The notes under the pieces were generated by a model that was not told the DNA's origin, ran no database searches, and saw nothing but the letters and a program-made list of their open reading frames with translations. The position numbers and the translations under genes were made by a program. From Ulota crispa (lineage: Eukaryota > Streptophyta > Bryopsida > Orthotrichales > Orthotrichaceae), in contig OY987248.1 in NCBI GenBank assembly GCA_963920765.1, forward strand, positions 4,808,539 to 4,872,538: a stretch of 64,000 bases of DNA, written 5' to 3'. Position 1 is the stretch's first letter; every line of letters starts with the position of its first letter. This document shows, piece after piece, positions 48,628-59,704 of the stretch.

Positions 48628-48708
48628 CTGTACATTAGCTCAATTCCTATAGTTTTTATAGTTTATATATGTAACCGTCCTCTTGCAAGTTTCCTGATGC
48701 CCTCTAAT

Positions 48709-48760
48709 AAGACAAGCCTTGGCAAAATCTTTCCAAGACAAGCCTTGGCAAAATCTTTCT
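48709..48760. repeat. 26-bp unit in tandem, two copies
   Basis: AAGACAAGCCTTGGCAAAAT plus CTTTCC at 48709-48734 is repeated at 48735-48760. It lies downstream (minus sense) of the small gene at 49683-49268 and could fall in that gene's 3' part. Confidence 0.9.
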
Positions 48761-48892
48761 TGGAACACAATAGCCCCACTACAACTGACTGCACTTGTAA
48801 AGCTCAGGAATTCCTTACGTAACAGTGACTTGGTAATCCATCAAATCAAAGTACCAGAGTTTACATAGCAATTGAGCAACTAAGGTAGGAGG

Positions 48893-49208
48893 CTCATATT
48901 CTGCTCAGGCTCAAAATCAGTCCACCTTCTCAAATGTATCTCATATGTACATGTTGTTTTTCATAGGTTTCAAAAATGTATAAGCAGTGTACATTTGAGA
49001 AGGTGAACCGTTATAGAGCCCTATGGCCTTTTCATTTCAAAATTTTATAACTAATTCCACAAAGCTCCAAAAAATATGAAACCACTTGAGTTAGATGTCA
49101 ATTCTTCTTGTCTTTCAAAGAAAATTTACTGAAAAATAGTTCAAGAAGTTGCACCTCCCCAAAATTCAGTTTCAGCCCTGAGATGGTCCACTCATGAGCC
49201 TCCTACCT
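48893..49208. mobile_element. TA-flanked AGGTAGG MITE, copy 3 (316 bp)
   Basis: TA-AGGTAGGAGGCTCAT at the left and ATGAGCCTCCTACCT-TA at the right: a perfect 15-bp inverted repeat with TA on both sides. It resembles 1757-2065 inside (CTCAAATGTA, GGGCTCTA/TAGAGCCC, CCACTTGAGTTAGATG). It lies just after the third exon's splice donor of the minus-strand gene at 49683-49268, so it is probably intronic. Confidence 0.85.
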
Positions 49209-49267
49209 TAATGAATTTCCGACATGTTTATACAAACATTCTTGCACATGTTTCTTCTAAAACTTAC

Positions 49268-49683
49268 ATCCTCGTCAAGAGTTTATGAAAATCCATATCA
49301 TCCTGCAAACATTTCAGTCTCTTCAAGCGTCTATTAATTGAGTAACCCTAAATTTACCAGCTGAGCAGTAATAACGCTGTGCTCAACACACACGAGGACA
49401 ACAAAAAAAACATTACATGGTTGGTAATAGAGAAGTTGAACAAAAGGACTTCACTTTGTTGGGACTTAGCTTTCATCGAAAGCTCGCACCTCGACATTGA
49501 GCGCCTTGAAGGAACTCGCTTGCTCTCCAAGACTATGAGCATGGAAATAAACTGTGAATGTCTTACTTGTCCTCAAATGTGGCTATGCACATACCTGCGC
49601 ACCCTGTGAAGCAACTCCTTTGCCATTGTTGCCTGCGACAATGGTGCCGCATCTGTCAATGTGAGCTGTGCGGAGTTCGCCAT
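49268..49683 (-). CDS. Small unrecognised helical protein, first three exons
   Basis: Minus-strand exons 49683-49595, 49532-49470 and 49330-49268 join in frame (89, 63 and 63 nt) to give about 71 residues. The start is MANSAQLTLTDAAPLSQATM, followed by KELLHRVRSLGEQ, FKALNVEVRAFDE, then RRLKRLKCLQDDMDFHKLLTR. The composition suggests amphipathic helices, perhaps a coiled coil. Exon 1 ends CGCAG-GTATGT and exon 3 ends GGAT-GTAAGT, both good donors. Exon 2 ends GATGAAAG-CTAAGT: a canonical GTAAGT donor with G changed to C. Without splicing there, the frame meets TAA at once. The gene is therefore either recently disabled, mis-called at one base, or spliced unusually. The 3' exon was not found; an AGGTAGG MITE lies in the expected last intron. 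Family unknown. Confidence 0.5.
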
Positions 49684-49774
49684 TCCCACTTCAGATTACG
49701 ACAAATTAGGCTACTTTTGGCCAGGCATGGTTCTCTGGATCCACAGATGGGACGCGTAAATTAGAAAGGGAGTG

Positions 49775-50160
49775 ACTAGGCGGAGGCGGACACCCCTAGT
49801 TGCTACTTGGACACCCCCTATAGCTGATTCTAGAGATTGTTATTATGCTGAAACATGGAATATAATCAAAGCAATACTGTAGCATACATTTGCGTTTATA
49901 AGAGTTGTAAACATACAACAAATCTATCTCATTTGTTACACAATCAAGAGTCAAACTAGTAAATGAAGGGAGTAATTGGTTTAACTCCTAACCGTGTCAC
50001 AAATGAGGCAAATTTGTTGTGTGTTTGCAATACTTGTAAACGCAAATGTACACTAAAGTATTGCTTTGATTTTATTTCAAATTTCAGAGTAATAATAATA
50101 TCAAATTTAATAGATTTGGCTATAGTGTGTCCACGTAGCAATTGGGGGTGTCCTCCTAGT
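49775..50160. mobile_element. Foldback element upstream of the small minus-strand gene (386 bp)
   Basis: The left side ACTAGGCGGAGGCGGACACC and the right side (other strand) ACTAGGAGGACACCCCCAAT lead into arms of about 190 bp sharing ATCAAAGCAATACT, ACATTTGCGTTTA, CAACAAAT and CTCATTTGT. The left arm has small insertions. No clear target duplication. It sits about 90 bp upstream of the ATG at 49683, in the promoter region of that gene. Confidence 0.7.
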
Positions 50161-51123
50161 TGCTTCCATTAGAAATGATGACACCCCATTAAACTAATTC
50201 ACCAGCACAAGAGTGACAGGTAACGCTGCTGAGAGTTAGTTTAGGGTAGAATGGTTGAAAAGTGAACGCCTCCATATATGGGCGTCTCGTTTCTCGAAGA
50301 ACATGCTTTCTGGTTTCCTTTGTGAGACACCCCTTGCTATTTTTGTGTTTGTCCTTGTTTGCACTATTTTGTGTCTCCTTTGCGTTTTTGGGCCAATAAT
50401 GCTAGAGCGCTGCAAGAGGCAACGACGGCTATGGTGAAGGAGGAGATGATAATTACATTGTCAGACAGTGTGCTATTAAGTAGGTCAAGGGCGACACAAC
50501 GACATCACCAGGTAAACCATTTCTCCACAGACAGTCAATTGCGTAGTGGGTGATGAATATATGAGGCCTCTGTGCATGACTTCTGAGACAGGAGGACCGA
50601 CCTTCACAGTGTTTCAGAGAAGATCAATTATTCAAAGTAGTCGTTGTATTTAGGATTGAGAGCGGCGGAATGTAAGTAAAGCCAAAATTGAAGGTGAACT
50701 GTAGCTGATCAAGGTATTTTTTGCTCTCATGAGGATATATCGCTGCATTAATAGCTCAAATTTCACTTCTCATGAAGAACTTCGTACAAGTCCTCTTACC
50801 ACTTGACATTTCAAAAATTGCTTTCAACCAGAAAAGTAAAAGTTAAAACTTTATGCAGAATTTGACAGTGAGGATGATGCACCTGTGCATACTATATTAG
50901 GGGATGCCAATTTTTTTTAAGTTGGTGCGTTACAATATAAGCTTAATGAGTAGAACGCAAGCATGATTTGGCAGCAGAAGAACAACAAAATAGAAGTCTA
51001 GGTCAATAGACACCAATTATACAGTATAGCAAGGAAGCATTGGCGGTGTACATTGTCTCTCAGTCAATGGAAACGACATATTCTACTCGTTTCTCGTGAT
51101 GAAAAGCCCGATACTTTTTGAAC
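50161..51123. other. Interval with a doubtful exon-like patch
   Basis: Around 50304-50512 a hydrophobic frame (MLSGFLCETPLAIFVFVLVC and onward) and a second overlapping frame ending in RATQRHHQ next to a CAG-GTAAAC donor-like site are present. Neither can be extended into a gene model, so no CDS is called. Nothing else recognised. Confidence 0.3.
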
Positions 51124-51125
51124 TA

Positions 51126-51513
51126 AGGTAGCCGCCCCCATAAGCGTGAGTTTAAGCACTTTAGCATGGTTAGGGTAGTTGGAAAAGGGCAAAAATTATA
51201 TCATTAGATTGGAAACAAAGAATAAAAAAGGTTAGTTTAGTTTGGGAATATATCCACATAGTCATGTGTGTGTGGGTATTTTTCAAAGTGCTAAATCATG
51301 GAAATTTTAAGAACCATGTGTAAGAGATGCTAAAAACAAGACTTGTTGGTTCTTAAATAGTGAGATGGGTACTCAAAACCGTCATACCAGTCACTCACAA
51401 CCATCACTTTGTCACCCATAACCATCACTTAGTTCACTCATAAGTATTTGCTTTTTAAATTATGATGTCAGTGACACCCATAGAGATGGTCATGCTAATG
51501 GGTGCGGCTACCT
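51126..51513. mobile_element. TA-flanked AGGTAGG MITE, copy 4 (388 bp)
   Basis: The left end is TA-AGGTAGCCGCCCCCATAAGC and the right end CCATTAGCA..., finishing GGTGCGGCTACCT-TA. It holds the 70-bp block (51311-51380) identical to 24362-24431, followed by ACCATCACTT-type repeats. Confidence 0.75.
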
Positions 51514-51677
51514 TAATGGCTCCCTTCCAAATCTGTAATCAAAACTTCACAAACAAGCTTGCAATGCAATTGTCAAAGAACTACCTCCTAATACAAAGAA
51601 AATGTTGGGCTCCAATTATTGACCAAAAGCCACTTTGGATGAAAGAATTTTCAGTGGTGGATGATTCCTAATATGTA

Positions 51678-51991
51678 AGGTAGGAGCACCCATAAACAAC
51701 GCTGTCCCCATAAGCGTCAGCTCTGAAATCTTGAAAAATCTTTGGAAGTAAACAGATGTAATGACAAGGATGTACAACATGTGAACATGAAATCTTATAA
51801 GTGGTTATGAGTACAATGGCAGTTTGCTCTTTAAAAATTCACAACTTATTCTCACGGTATCCAAATAATACATTCAAAATTGCAAACTCATTATTTTTTT
51901 ATTCCTAATAGGATCCTATAATTTGCTAGCTGTTTATTAGTACTCATCATGTTCAAAACCTTTAAATTGACACTTATGGGTGCTCCTACCT
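51678..51991. mobile_element. TA-flanked AGGTAGG MITE, copy 5 (314 bp)
   Basis: TA-AGGTAGGAGCACCCATAA at the left and TTATGGGTGCTCCTACCT-TA at the right: a perfect 18-bp terminal inverted repeat. Only 160 bp separate it from copy 4. Confidence 0.88.
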
Positions 51992-52314
51992 TATAACAAA
52001 AACATTCCAAGTGAAATTAGTGCAAAAACACACCTGAATTTTTTGAGCTATTGAAATTTTAGTATAAGGGCCCTCACTGTCCATGGGAATGCCTAAGGGA
52101 AATCTCCACTTTATTCTCAATTTGATGTTCATTTTTCCAATATGACAACTTGTCATAGGCTCTTTAGTGAGACTATTCATCATTTTTTTGATACTCAAAA
52201 GACATGTTTGCAGTTCAGCTTTCACCAAAAATAATAAAAATAAAAATTTCTAGCTTCAACAAGGTCTCAAAGTTTCTCAAACACCCAAATTGGGTGCCTT
52301 AGACATTTAGGGGC

Positions 52315-52560
52315 TAATATAAATTATACTTTAAAATTATCAAACCAAACTAATGGAACACCGAAAATTTATATATATTTATATGAAAATAATATTTTTG
52401 TTCACTTTATAAAAATTACTATCATTGACAATTTGATAATGATGTGAATCTTGTGTTATTACATGCACCAATTGCACCCCTACAAACTCAATCCTTAAAC
52501 CAAATATAGTACTAGAACATAAAAACATTAAACCAAATCAAACACTAGGACATATAAAAA
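52315..52560. repeat. Dispersed repeat, copy 2
   Basis: Shares ATCAAACCAAACTAATG, TTTTTGTTCACTTTATAAAA and CCAAATATAGTACTAGAAC with 26410-26640, at roughly 80% identity by eye. Confidence 0.7.
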
Positions 52561-52589
52561 TTGTGCAATACTCCAATTTGCATTGGCTT

Positions 52590-53018
52590 GTGACATTAAA
52601 GAGGTCAGCACGGACACCGACGATCTGACGTGGGGACTTCGAAGACATGGCCAATTGGCCATACCGAGATCCCGTCGGTGCTAATCCAGGAAACAGATAG
52701 AAATCCAAAATCTACTATTTCAGTACATCTTCACAGTCGCGAGGAAAAGGATAGATAATAGACTCCTACTCAGCAACATAGCGCAAAAGACGAAATCCTA
52801 AAACCTACAATGCCAACCATCCATTTTCAAGATCCTCAACATCTGAACCGTGAAAATTAAAAGATGAGAGTTGAACGGCGAAAGATTCTTTCTCTTCTAC
52901 GACGGATAAACTGGTGAGCAACACTTCGGGAAGAGAGTGCCATTGCTGCCAGAGGATTTCACAATTAGGTCACTTCATCAATCTCGCAGGAGCGCTACGA
53001 GCAAATCGGATCGGCACA
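52590..53018 (+). promoter_or_regulatory. Upstream region and 5' UTR of the TMEM115-type gene
   Basis: The sequence is richer in GC than its flanks, with short inverted motifs (GACACCGACG, CCGTCGGTG). It starts after the dispersed repeat and ends at the ATG at 53019. A GATAGATAATAG stretch near 52750 could be a TATA-like element. Boundaries are inferred from composition. Confidence 0.3.
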
Positions 53019-56000
53019 ATGAGCGCCCCTGCAGCAATCGCAGGAGTGCGTTAATCTTTTGTCAACTGTTTTCGATCGAGTCCATTTTATCATTTTCTTC
53101 TCATTTGATGTTCTTTACGATTGTTACCTCGTCGATCTGTTGATGATCTGGTGTGTCTTGATTTTTCTTTCAATTACGAAACACGGAACTTATTATCCAG
53201 TTCTTCCTTTTCTTGTTTACCTGCAAAATTACACTCCGATATTGCATCGGTTTTGAAGTTGTGAAGAAATCCCTAACCCTGACACTTTCGCAGCTCGTTT
53301 TCGATGTTGTGGAAATTGGATGGCTCTTGTAATCCGATACTTTTGTTCACAGTGTGATATCGCAAGATTTTTCACCTGGCTAGTATTACGAACTTCTTTT
53401 CTCTTTCGAGAGGTTTAGCTTTCTCTGTCACACATCACGTAAATCTTTGCGAATTGTGAACCTAAGGAAAAAAAACAGTGGAATTTGAGATCAGTAGTAC
53501 TTTGCACGTGTTGAAATCTTTCCAGTTATACTCAAACGTCTTTAGTCTCACCACCTTGGTTCCAAGCTTTTTTCACTGTGACATACTTGAACGTATAATA
53601 TAGTCAACAATAGTTTGGCAAGTGTGCAGGATATTGTAGAACGTTGTTTGAGAGAAGGTCATTATGGACAGGGTTGAATGTATCGAATTATTTCTGTATT
53701 TTACATTTTCTCATCAGGGCTTAGGGTTTATTATGTTCTGTTTTTGATCTGGTGTGAAATGTTGTTCTGCCCCAAGGGTACATGTGTATTGGATTGCTAT
53801 CTGACATGGATTGTTGGTTGACAGAATGGGAGCCTTTTCTCGGGTTTCACTCGACTTTCGAAAGGGCTAGCTGTAGTCCTTGTCACGGGCTATCTTGCCA
53901 ATGCTCTTTTTCCTCGCACTATCTCTGATACTTTTGCTTTGGTACCTGGAAAGTAAGCACCTACACTAACTAACTCCTAATCGTCGATCGAAGAAGACGA
54001 TGCAATGTAGTTGTGAGGACATCCGTTTTCTCGGTACATATCGAAAGCAATTGAAAGAACTGAGAAATTGACCGCACATGTTAGAATTCTGCAAGCAGCT
54101 TGTATGAACCTAGGAATGCAATCTTTTTAAATGTAGAAATATTTTCTTTGTCTGCTACCAGCACCATGCTTGCTTCAATTACTGAGCCTTTTTACCTTTG
54201 CAGTATTTTCACTTAATTGTTCCGCAACTTGTTTGCAGATTTATACCGTATATTTGGAATATCGTCACAGCAGGCTACTTTGAGACATCCATTTTCGGTG
54301 TAAGCTTCTACCTGGCATCTCATATTATTTGTTGATAATTCTCTGTGATCAATAATCTCCTACAGCTGTTTGGATCTCCTGGCTGGTGCTTGTATTTGAT
54401 TATACAGGGTTAGGATGACCTTGTTTGTTTTCACTTGCCTGCTTGAAGAGGGCACACCTTAGGGTACTGTGAGATGCGTTTCTTTCTACTAATTGTAGGC
54501 CCACATGCAACGGTCAAGTGACTGGCAACGTGCTTTATTGACCATGTATGCTAATTTTACTCTGTTTTTTTCTTGCTGCAGTTGGCGGTCAGCATTGCAT
54601 CTTTACTTGTTGTCGGAAGGCACCTGGAGCCTTTCTGGGGCTCAAGAGAGTTTCTCAAGTTTATTCTCTTCGTCAACCTCTTCACTTGTTCGAGTACCTT
54701 CGTTCTTGTCATCGTCCTTTACTTCATCACAAGACAAGGCGGCTATCTGTGAGTATAACAACTCCCTATCTCTTTTTCTCAAAAAATGAAAGTTTGGACA
54801 TTTGGATTGCTGAAGAATTAGCTATTAGTGAAAACACAGCCGTTTATTAAGCTGAAGCAAGTTCAAGCAATGTTGGTGGGGAAGGATTTGATTTTCTTCA
54901 AATACTGATGTTCAGTTCTACATCACAGCAATCGCTTTCGAACATCGGCCACTATCCATGCATTGGAGCGCTTACGCTGTTTATGTTATGTGCTTGTCGT
55001 ATTTTAACTACTTTTACTGTTGATAATGGTTTGTACTTCGCAGATATGCTCCAATATCAGGATTTCATGGAGTGTTAGCTGGATTCCTTGTAGCCATAAA
55101 GCAGATCAATCCAGAACAAGAAATACCATCCCTTTTCAAACTGCGTGCCAAGGTTGCCTATTTTATGTAACGATAATCTGCTTTGGCCTAGAGGAATTTC
55201 TCTGTATACTCTTTCGAATTCTGGCAAGGTGTAATCGATGATTTTCTTATGAACGAATTTCTGTTCTGGATCGTTCTCTGAACAACGATTGTTGGATGCA
55301 GTGGTCTCCTTCGCTTTTTGTGCTCATTACGATCGTCAGCAGCCTCTTCACTACTGCGCCAATTCAGTACGTACCCTTCATTGTGTTTGGCACGTATGGA
55401 TCCTGGATGTACCTGCGTTATTTCCAGAGGAAGCCTGAAGCAGGACTGAAAGGCGACTCAAGTGCAGAATTTTCCTTTTCAACATTCTTCCCAGCACCCG
55501 TGCAGTATGTGTTCTTTGACCTGCCTTTTCTCGTTCCCTCAAGTTTATCTTCTAGCTTCTTTGTATCGGGGTGATGCGTGCTACTATATATTCTTCACCT
55601 CGATTCTCTATTTTGGATCTTGAGATGCAAGTTTGATACGTGACCGAGACCAGTCGTATAATTCGAGAACGCTTATTCTTCTTTTATTCCAGACCTGTCG
55701 TCAATTCAATCTCGGCTATCTGTGAGAAAATATTCTGTCGACAAAGAGGTCCAGTTTACGATGATGGACCAGGCGATGAACCTGGAAAACCCCTGCCAGG
55801 ATCAGATGTCGTTGAGGCTAGCAGACGAAGGTATTGTATCTTTTGGCACTTTGAAGGTTTTTGCTCCTGTTCCATGTTAAGAGAAGACATAACAAACGGG
55901 GAACATTTGTGAAATCTTGGAGTACTGTAATCTTGGTGAAATTCGAGATCCATAATTTGCATTAAAGTGATCCGTTGCTTGTCACTACAGGGAGAGAGGT

Positions 56001-56117
56001 GCTCGTGCTCTTGAGGAAAGATTAGGTTCGACTGCTAAAGCAGTTCCAGACGGGCTACCGGCGATGGGCTCTTCAAAAGGGAGTCTTGAAGCTATAGGAT
56101 CTGATGATCTTGTCTAA
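53019..56117 (+). CDS. TMEM115-type rhomboid-like Golgi membrane protein, eight exons, 319 aa
   Basis: Exons are 53019-53045, 53825-53952, 54239-54299, 54582-54748, 55044-55152, 55302-55504, 55693-55830 and 55991-56117. All introns are GT-AG and the 960 nt are in frame. The protein opens MSAPAAIAGNGSLFSGFTRL and has about six hydrophobic segments (roughly residues 23-38, 66-84, 96-121, 132-150, 168-180, 187-204). The central block SGFHGVLAGF corresponds to the rhomboid core but lacks the GxSG serine, as in other TMEM115/DUF1751 proteins, so no protease activity is expected. The cytosolic tail carries LPGSDVVEASRRRERGARAL, which matches plant homologues as I recall them. Human TMEM115 is a Golgi protein linked to retrograde transport and the COG complex; a similar role here is inference. 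The 27-nt first exon is chosen because its GTGCGT donor puts exon 2 in the conserved frame. Confidence 0.93.
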
Positions 56118-56852
56118 GGAAGAGGCTTCGTCGTTTTCAGCTTTTTCTTGTACATGGCAAAAAATACACGTATGAGTCACCTTGACTGACATTTGACTAC
56201 CCTTCCACTTAGTAAACGCAGTTGTCTTCTCTGGAGGCAATCTCTGTTTGCTGAGTACTTGGACCCTGTCACGAGGAGGAGGTGCTGTAGCATTTTGCAA
56301 GGTAAATCGGAGCACTTGGGAGCTGCTCTTATTTCCGAGAGTTGTAGGAGTATCTGAGGAGGTATGTAGAAGGTACGGTACAACACTTCCTCAATTGACA
56401 AACACCCGATAAATCCTGGTCCTTTTCGTTGCAGAAGCTTTGACTCCAATATCAAGTGCCTTCATTTCTACTAGAGAACGTGATGAGGTGAATAAAATAG
56501 GTGGCCAGCAACGTGATGACTTCAACGCACGTTGATCTATTAGAGCGGAATATCCTTTATAAGGCTACCCTAAAAGACATAATGTATTGGCCAACATGAG
56601 TTTCAACGTCTCGCAGCTTAATACTGAAGGGTTACTGTGTACCGAGTACGGATATCGTCAATTCATACCTCATCAGTTTTGTGTCTATCTCTTATGCCTT
56701 ACCGGTGAGAATTTTTGACTGTGGAATTCTTCAGTTGCCAATTTTCATAAGTTCAAACCAGTGTCTCCAATGATAACAGTTTAGAACAATCGAGAAATTT
56801 GACGTGAGCAAGGAACAGTACCGTTCTAGCCCAGGATTGATGAAAGTGCTCT
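56118..56852 (+). other. 3' UTR and downstream flank of the TMEM115-type gene
   Basis: An AATAAA at 56491-56496 is a plausible poly(A) signal about 375 nt after the stop. No further gene or paired repeat is visible. Confidence 0.4.
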
Positions 56853-58493
56853 TAACCCCTGAAACCCCCAGAGGACCAAAAGTGTCCTCGCATGATTTCA
56901 GAGGCTTGTTTGAGGCATTGGGTCTATTTTTTTGATCTTGTTATAAACTACAATTATAAAGGCATTCAAGTGGTCCATTCAAGTGGACAAGCCTCAAGAG
57001 CTTTGATTGGGTGAAACACCATACAAGGTGTGGAGGAAATGTGACAGTTTAGAAAGCTACCTCCAGGTAATTGAGTTTGGGAATGTTGTACTCTTTTTTT
57101 ATTCAGAGACCCTGATTTAGTCTACAATTAAACTACAAAGTACTATAGAGACATATTCTTAATTTTATCCTATTGCTTTTACTTGTTTGTTAGAAAAATT
57201 GATATTTTTCCCACCCTGGCCCCACAAAATCGTAGGTGTAATATACCAAGCCAGCATTGTTATGGAGCTAATGCCGGACTCTTGTAATCGTGGTTGGCTC
57301 CAATAGCTTCGACCGGCTTCTTTGGGGCTTGGGCTGATGAAACTGCCGACCAATTCGAACTGAAAAAAAAGAGGGCGTTGATAAACATATAAAGTTTAAG
57401 TTAAGATTTGGAAGCCTGAAACAATCCCTGGTAAAATTCAGGAATTGGTAACTTAAGTCTGGAACTCTGGGAAGGCGCACTCTGCCAAAAAAACCACACA
57501 CAACTTGAAGAACTTTGCAAAAAGCTTCTTCAAAGTACCTCACACTCCAGTTTTCAAATAGTTTAGCAGATTCAAACTTGGATCCCCAAAAACATGGTTT
57601 AAGGAATCGTATATCTCTTGTGCTTTACGATGCATTTAGTCGTGAGTGAATGTTTAAAGTTTCAATGAACCGGCTGCTTCTCGTTTATAGGATATACGTT
57701 TGGGTAAAAGCAGAAGGTACGAGAGGGGTTTTTGCAAATTTGTGTGGATAGAGTGAACATGAACGAAATTGACTTTTTTTTTGACAATGCGAGCAAAAAA
57801 ATTGTTGATTTCGTTCTCCGTGATTGGTGTGTGTTGATGTGCAAGAAAGTGGAAGAGACAGGCAGTGTCATCTTCATTGAAACCCTAATTACAAATGAAG
57901 ATATTCATTCCGGGGTTAGTTTAGGGTTTAACGACCATACATGGATGAGAGTATTTGTCGCTTTTCAAGGAAGGCAATGCAGAAGAGGTGGGTGGGAGCC
58001 AAACAATGCAGAAGAGGGGATCGGAGCCAAGCAAGAATTTCAAGTTAGAGAATCGACGTGAAGAGCGGATTAGGGTTTGAATGAGGATCGAGCAAGAACC
58101 GGTTGCATTGGGGATTGCGAAGCCACTCGTACGGATGTCGGTAGTAACCAGCGTTGTGTGGTCGGACAGATTTTGGGGTCTTGTAGTCGTGTTCGTGTTG
58201 TCTGTTTGACGTCAATGTTGTGCATGATAAATGTCAAGTATGAGTGACATTTTGTCTAATGCAACCATATTTAACAGTTTGAGATAATTTGAAAATCTAC
58301 TTTAAATATGATCCAAAATGTAGAATCTAATAAATGTACATCAAATTGAGACCTTTCAATAAAAGGAAACATTAGTATGTCAAGTTCAAAAATGGAGAGT
58401 GTTTTATTTAGAAGCCAAACTTAAAATTTACTTTACTAAACAAATAGAGGGGCTCTTGTTTGTTTGTGACATCATATTTATTGAGTTGTAGCC
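56853..58493. other. Gene-free interval with an unpaired TTAA end
   Basis: TTAACCCCTGAAACCCCC at 56853 is a TTAA-type terminus with no partner found. It is followed by a small hairpin (GAGGACC / GTGTCCTC). A 109-codon frame at 57732-58061 has no recognisable domain or splice context and is not called. Confidence 0.35.
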
Positions 58494-58670
58494 ATGTTAA
58501 AGAAGACAACACTGATCGTAATGCTATCACTCTGTGCTCCATTTCACGCACCACTCCGCCCAGCAACAGCAACCGCATCCACCAAACTCGAAAAAATTGA
58601 GCACCACAACAACGCTGCCAATTCTCCAAACAGTCAATTCCCAATACGGCAACTATGGATTGAATTCTAA
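58494..58670 (+). CDS. Doubtful small ORF with signal-peptide-like start, 58 aa
   Basis: ATG at 58494 to TAA at 58670 gives MLKKTTLIVMLSLCAPFHAP, a basic start followed by a hydrophobic stretch ending in small residues as in secretory signals. A hydrophilic tail with HHNNAANSPNSQ follows. The patch is richer in GC than its surroundings and an AAACCCTAAA motif follows. There is no homologue I recognise and no supporting gene structure, so this may be chance or an untranslated region of something on the minus strand. Confidence 0.15.
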   Translation: MLKKTTLIVMLSLCAPFHAPLRPATATASTKLEKIEHHNNAANSPNSQFPIRQLWIEF

Positions 58671-59347
58671 ACCCTAAATCCTAACCCACGATCCACGTCA
58701 TTGAAGTTATCGAAACACGCGGCTCTAAAACTGCACACTAAGTTACACGCCATCAAAAACCAAAAACAAATGCCAGCCATGAGTACTTTGCATCGCCAGA
58801 ACTAGCTCCTCTGTTTGCCTTGATAATGGAAGAATGCAAAAGCCTCAGAGTACATGTGTGATACACAGCACGTGGACGTGAGCATGCATAAAAAGGTGGA
58901 AGTAAACAGGTCTAAGGTATGTACACCCAAAAGTGACACTTATTTTAGATATGGTAATTGGGAGGTTGTTTTGAGAATCTAATGGCATGGGCTTGTTAGG
59001 AAATAGGTACACATTTAAGGAAAATTGTCTTTGGAATTTTTTGAGATCATATGAATAAAATATGAATTGTTGAAGGCAACTCCCTAGACTTACCTATTGT
59101 AAACACTAGACTCCTGAAAAAGCAACAACAAAAAAATCATGTCATGACAACAAAAAGATAACGTCATGACAACAAATAGAGCATGTCACACTCAATCATA
59201 AATCTCCATTTACACAATTTTTGTTTTCTTATGTCAATTTGCGTGTCTGATTTAGATGCATGTGTGTCTTGTCTGGGTGCAAAAATGCTTACTGTTAAGT
59301 TTAATTTTAGATATCACAAAGTGTTACTAATGGGTATACATACCTTA
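58671..59347. other. Gene-free interval
   Basis: No coding, RNA or paired-repeat signal recognised. Confidence 0.4.
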
Positions 59348-59626
59348 CTACTGAGAAGGTCGAAACAATCTTGATTCTTGATTGATCTTTCGATCAATCA
59401 ATTGCATCATCATCATGTTCCTGCATTCCGTCAAATTAGGGTTACGAGGTTGAAGGCGAGTTGACCTCGACCAATGAGTGCTCTGTGGAAGCGATGTGGC
59501 TCCGGGGAGAAGAGCTGCAGCAGCAGCGATGGCGGGGCTTTCGTCGGGCACTGCCGTGGCAGCGTGTCTAGCCATGGAGATGCTGTCTGTACGTGCCTTG
59601 CTTCGTGTTTTGCTTGCCTCCTGCAC
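59348..59626 (-). CDS. Doubtful GC-rich ORF, 92 codons (75 from inner ATG)
   Basis: A minus-strand frame from 59626 (inner ATG at 59575, MARHAATAVPDESPAIAAAA) to a TAG at 59348. It lies in a GC-rich island of about 230 bp, unlike the AT-rich flanks. It is rich in alanine, serine and arginine, without a recognisable domain. It could be an isolated exon, a transit-peptide-like segment or a CpG-rich fragment. A second overlapping minus-strand frame is equally long, which weakens the case. Confidence 0.2.
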   Translation of the reverse strand: MQEASKTRSKARTDSISMARHAATAVPDESPAIAAAAALLPGATSLPQSTHWSRSTRLQPRNPNLTECRNMMMMQLIDRKINQESRLFRPSQ

Positions 59627-59704
59627 GAACTTTGAACAAGCATGATTGATTGATTAGGGCAGCCTACCTTCAAAGTGGTCAATCCACTTTTATCCAAAAT
59701 TAGC

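Noticed and set aside
50255-50553. Two overlapping plus-strand frames, one hydrophobic
   Set aside because: Neither extends into a gene model, and a single donor-like site is not enough to call an exon.
57732-58061. 109-codon plus-strand frame
   Set aside because: No domain, no homologue recalled, no supporting splice sites. Repeated GAAGAGG-type sequence makes the end low complexity.
58665-58685. CCCTAAA-type telomere-like motif
   Set aside because: Isolated copies only (here and near 24050 and 57880); such motifs are common near plant promoters and there is no array.
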